From Caulobacteraceae bacterium (lineage in GTDB: Bacteria > Pseudomonadota > Alphaproteobacteria > Caulobacterales > Caulobacteraceae), in NCBI GenBank assembly GCA_025351125.1, contig JANXWN010000303.1:1-7674 (forward strand): a stretch of DNA of 7,674 bases, in the 5' to 3' direction. Below the pieces are notes generated by a model. The model searched no databases and was not told where the DNA came from. It was given only the letters and a program-made list of their open reading frames with translations. A program made the translations under genes and the position numbers. Positions 5,128 to 7,674 of this stretch are shown here, piece after piece (the first letter of the stretch is position 1; the number at the start of each line of letters is the position of its first letter).

Positions 5128-6474
5128 ATGGACGAACTTACGCGGTGGGTCGAAGAGCGCGGAATCGCCGAAATTGAGTGCTTCATTCCTGACATGAGCG
5201 GGGTTCTGCGGGGTAAGGTTCTGCCGGCGGCGAAACTGCCGCGCTCGCCTCGCGACGGTTCCCTGCGACTTCCAAGCAGCATTTTTTCCCTGACGGTGAC
5301 CGGGGAATATGCCGACGGACCCGATGACGACGAAGCCTTTTCCGATCCGGACATGATTTTGCGGCCGGACATCAGCACCTTACGCGTGGCGCCCGGCATG
5401 AAGACTCCGACGGGTTTCGTGTTCGCCGACGCCCACCATCCCGACGGGACCCCGTGGGCGTCGTCACCGCGGCACGTGCTCAAATCGGTGATGGCTCTCT
5501 ATGCGGCCAAGGGGTGGCGTCCGGTCGTCGCGCCGGAGCTTGAGTTCTATTTGACGGCCCTCAACCCCGATCCAGATTTTCCGTTGACACCGCCGGCGGG
5601 CCGATCCGGCCGCGCCGAAAGCGCGCCGCAGCCCTATGGTCTCGAAGCGATCAGCGAGTACGAAGACTTGATCGATGACATCTATGAGCAATCCGAAATC
5701 GCGGCGCTCAGTCTGGACACCATGATTCACGAATCCGGGACGGCGCAGCTGGAGGTCAATTTTATCCACGGCGACCCCGTCGCGCTATCGGATCAGGTGT
5801 TGATCTTCAAACGGATCGTTCGGCAATTGGCGCTCAGTCACGGCGTATACGCGACCTTCATGGCCAAGCCGATGGAACTGCAGCCGGGCAGCGCCATGCA
5901 TTTGCACGTTTCGGTCGTCGACGCGTCTGACGGGCGCAATTTGTTCGCCACGTCGTCGGGCAAGGACAGCGCGCTATTTCGCCACTTCGTCGGGGGTCTG
6001 CAAATCTATCTGCCGCAGGTGGCGCCGCTATTTGCGCCGAACGTAAATTCGTTCCGTCGGATGCGGCCCAGCCACAGCGCGCCGATTAACGTCCAGTGGG
6101 GCAAGGACAATCGCTCGTGTGGGTTGCGCGTGCCGATTTCAGACGCCGCCAACCGCCGGATCGAAAACCGCCTGCCGGGCGCGGACGCCAATCCCTATCT
6201 TGCCGTCGCCGCCACGCTTTTGTCAGGCTATCTGGGCGCGATGCAGGGCGCCGAGCCGACCGCGCAGGTGACCGGTAACGCCTACCACCACGCCCGAACC
6301 TTGCCCAAGACCCTCGAAGAAGCCCTGGAGCGATTCGCCCGCTGCGATCCGGTGCGCGATCTGTTGGGCGAAACCTTCGTGCGAGCTTTTACCTACATCA
6401 AGGAAGCGGAACTGGAAGCGTTTCAAGGGGTTATCAGTTCTTGGGAACGTGATCACCTGCTGTTGAAGGTGTGA
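5128..6474 (+). CDS. puuA: Gamma-glutamylputrescine synthetase, PuuA type (glutamine synthetase family)
   Basis: Predicted cytoplasmic ATP-dependent ligase that joins glutamate to putrescine, the entry step of the gamma-glutamylated pathway. The 448 residues are normal for PuuA/SpuI-like members of the glutamine synthetase family. Seen: an N-terminal beta-grasp region with FIPDMSGVLRGKVLP; metal and substrate ligands Glu137 and Glu139 (PELEFYL), Glu202 and Glu209 (HESGTAQLEVNF), and His258 (GSAMHLHVS); Arg334 in NRSCGLRVP; and the C-terminal ENRLPGADANPYLAVAATL signature. The NLYDLPPEE adenylylation site of classical glutamine synthetase is not present, which argues against housekeeping GlnA. 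The ATG at 5128 has ribosome-binding site AGAGGTAAC just upstream. An alternative ATG at 4990 would add 46 unconserved residues across the divergent promoter region. puuB follows after one base. Other amine-ligating relatives are possible, but puuB and puuD in the window favour this reading. Confidence 0.9.
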   Translation: MDELTRWVEERGIAEIECFIPDMSGVLRGKVLPAAKLPRSPRDGSLRLPSSIFSLTVTGEYADGPDDDEAFSDPDMILRPDISTLRVAPGMKTPTGFVFADAHHPDGTPWASSPRHVLKSVMALYAAKGWRPVVAPELEFYLTALNPDPDFPLTPPAGRSGRAESAPQPYGLEAISEYEDLIDDIYEQSEIAALSLDTMIHESGTAQLEVNFIHGDPVALSDQVLIFKRIVRQLALSHGVYATFMAKPMELQPGSAMHLHVSVVDASDGRNLFATSSGKDSALFRHFVGGLQIYLPQVAPLFAPNVNSFRRMRPSHSAPINVQWGKDNRSCGLRVPISDAANRRIENRLPGADANPYLAVAATLLSGYLGAMQGAEPTAQVTGNAYHHARTLPKTLEEALERFARCDPVRDLLGETFVRAFTYIKEAELEAFQGVISSWERDHLLLKV

Positions 6475-6475
6475 T

Positions 6476-7674
6476 GTGGCGTTCAACGACGGCCTCGGAT
6501 TTTCCAATTCCTACTACCTCGCGACGGCAAACCGCGCGCCGGAACACGCTCGCCTCAGCGAAGAGATCGAAGCCGACTTGGTGGTGGTCGGGGGCGGCTG
6601 CACTGGGTTGGCCGCGGCGCTTTACGCAGCGCGTCGGGGCTTGTCGGTGGTCTTGCTGGAGGGCGGACGGGTCGGCTGGGGCGCATCGGGACGCAATGGC
6701 GGTCAAATTATCCCCGGCCTTCGAAAAGGCGCCGTCGATTTGGTGCGCGCCTACGGCGAGGAGCGCGCGCGCGCCTTGCTATGCCTAGCGTTCGAGGCGC
6801 GCGATCTGGTGGTGAATCTGATTGCCGAATTGGGCATCGATTGTGATTTGAAGACGACAGGCCATTTGCTGGGCGCGGTTAAAGCCTCCGATCCGCGTTG
6901 GATGCAAGCCGAGGTCGAGTGCTTGGCGCAGATAATCGGCTATCGGGGCGCGGCCTATGTATCGGCGTCGGAGGCGCGCGCGCTTGTCGATACACCCTAC
7001 CATGGAGGCATTTTCGACAGCGGCGGCGGCCATCTGCACCCGCTCAACTATACCCTCGGATTAGCTGGCGCGGCGCGAGCGGTGGGCGTTACGATCCATG
7101 AACGGTCGCGGGTTACGCGCTTGGTCAACGGCGCGAAGGTTCGAGCCGAAACGTCCGACGGCGCGGTCACCGCACGCCATGCCATTTTGGCCGGCGACGC
7201 CCTCTTGGAGGGCGTCGCGCCCGCCGTCCACAACCGTATCATGCCGGTGGCCAATTATATCGTCGCCACGGAACCTCTGGCCGATCCGAAGTCCCTGATT
7301 GCCGGCGACGCCGCCGTGTCCGACAGCCGGTTCGTAGTCAACTACTATCGCTTGACGGCCGATGGTCGGATGTTGTTCGGCGGCGGCGAGCGCTATTCTC
7401 CCGCGGAGCCCGCTGACATCGCCGCCTTTGTCAGGCCCTATCTGCAGACGACGTTCCCTTCGCTCACCGGCGCGGCGCTGCCCTTTGCATGGGGCGGAAT
7501 GGTATCGGTCACGCAAACGCGCCTGCCGCATGTCGGACGCCAGGGGCAGACGTTTGTTGCTCACGGCTATTCCGGCATGGGCGTTGTGTTGTCGACCTTT
7601 GCCGGGAAATTGTTGGTCGACGCGATGAGTGGCGACACGACGGGCTTCGACCTATTCGCGGCCGTCGCGCCACC
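6476..7674 (+). CDS. puuB: Gamma-glutamylputrescine oxidase, PuuB type FAD-dependent oxidoreductase (3' end off window)
   Basis: Predicted flavoenzyme of the DAO family that oxidises gamma-glutamylputrescine to gamma-glutamyl-aminobutyraldehyde with release of ammonia and hydrogen peroxide. The open frame runs 399 codons to the window edge; the family is about 425-430 residues, so roughly 30 are missing. Seen: N-terminal NSYYLATAN, as in PuuB; the FAD-binding Rossmann motif VVVGGGCTGLAAA (36-48) with Glu62 ending the second strand (VVLLEGG); GASGRNGGQ (69-77); SGGGHLHPLNY in the middle; and near the end GYSGMGVVLSTFAGK, the second FAD contact of the family. The start is GTG at 6476: an in-frame TGA at 6464-6466 excludes anything earlier, GAAGG at 6465-6469 is a suitable ribosome-binding site, and the gap to the puuA stop is one base. 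The ATG overlapping the puuA stop (6474) is in the wrong frame. Confidence 0.9.
   Translation, partial: MAFNDGLGFSNSYYLATANRAPEHARLSEEIEADLVVVGGGCTGLAAALYAARRGLSVVLLEGGRVGWGASGRNGGQIIPGLRKGAVDLVRAYGEERARALLCLAFEARDLVVNLIAELGIDCDLKTTGHLLGAVKASDPRWMQAEVECLAQIIGYRGAAYVSASEARALVDTPYHGGIFDSGGGHLHPLNYTLGLAGAARAVGVTIHERSRVTRLVNGAKVRAETSDGAVTARHAILAGDALLEGVAPAVHNRIMPVANYIVATEPLADPKSLIAGDAAVSDSRFVVNYYRLTADGRMLFGGGERYSPAEPADIAAFVRPYLQTTFPSLTGAALPFAWGGMVSVTQTRLPHVGRQGQTFVAHGYSGMGVVLSTFAGKLLVDAMSGDTTGFDLFAAVAP

Noticed and set aside
6474..6788. Short protein from the ATG overlapping the puuA stop
   Set aside because: Wrong frame: the neighbouring frame from GTG 6476 encodes an unmistakable PuuB-like flavoenzyme through the whole region.

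Overview
The window is a polyamine (putrescine/spermidine) uptake and catabolism locus from a GC-rich proteobacterium. An alphaproteobacterium (for example a Rhodospirillales relative) is my best guess from base composition, codon choice and gene content, but this is an inference and not shown by any marker gene. No stretch longer than 168 bases lacks a gene, and I see no RNA genes, insertion sequences, CRISPR arrays or broken genes.

Layout. Positions 1-375 hold the C-terminal end of an inner-membrane ABC permease (PotC type). It is followed 6 bases later by its ATPase (PotA type, 382-1503). The ATPase stop overlaps the start of a PuuD-type gamma-glutamyl-GABA hydrolase (1500-2240) in an ATGA junction, so these three genes form one operon whose start is off the left edge. 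A 168-base gap with dyad symmetries leads to a SpuC-type class III aminotransferase (2409-3806). Two minus-strand genes follow: a VOC/glyoxalase-fold protein of unknown substrate (3842-4240) and, upstream of it in its own direction, a GntR/FCD regulator (4295-4963). A 164-base divergent control region then precedes plus-strand puuA (gamma-glutamylputrescine synthetase, 5128-6474) and puuB (gamma-glutamylputrescine oxidase, from a GTG at 6476 and cut by the right edge).

How the genes work together. The transporter brings polyamines in. PuuA attaches glutamate to putrescine, PuuB oxidises the product to an aldehyde, an aldehyde dehydrogenase not present in the window (PuuC type) would make gamma-glutamyl-GABA, and PuuD releases GABA and glutamate. 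The SpuC-like aminotransferase offers a second route that transaminates putrescine directly. Both strategies are therefore encoded side by side.

The most notable unexplained signal is an identical 15-base, nearly palindromic sequence placed directly at the ribosome-binding sites of both spuC (2380-2394) and puuA (5106-5120). It is a good candidate for a shared operator (perhaps of the local GntR protein) or a shared mRNA leader element. I found no convincing evidence of a wholly new biological system; the locus is otherwise a coherent variant of known polyamine pathways.
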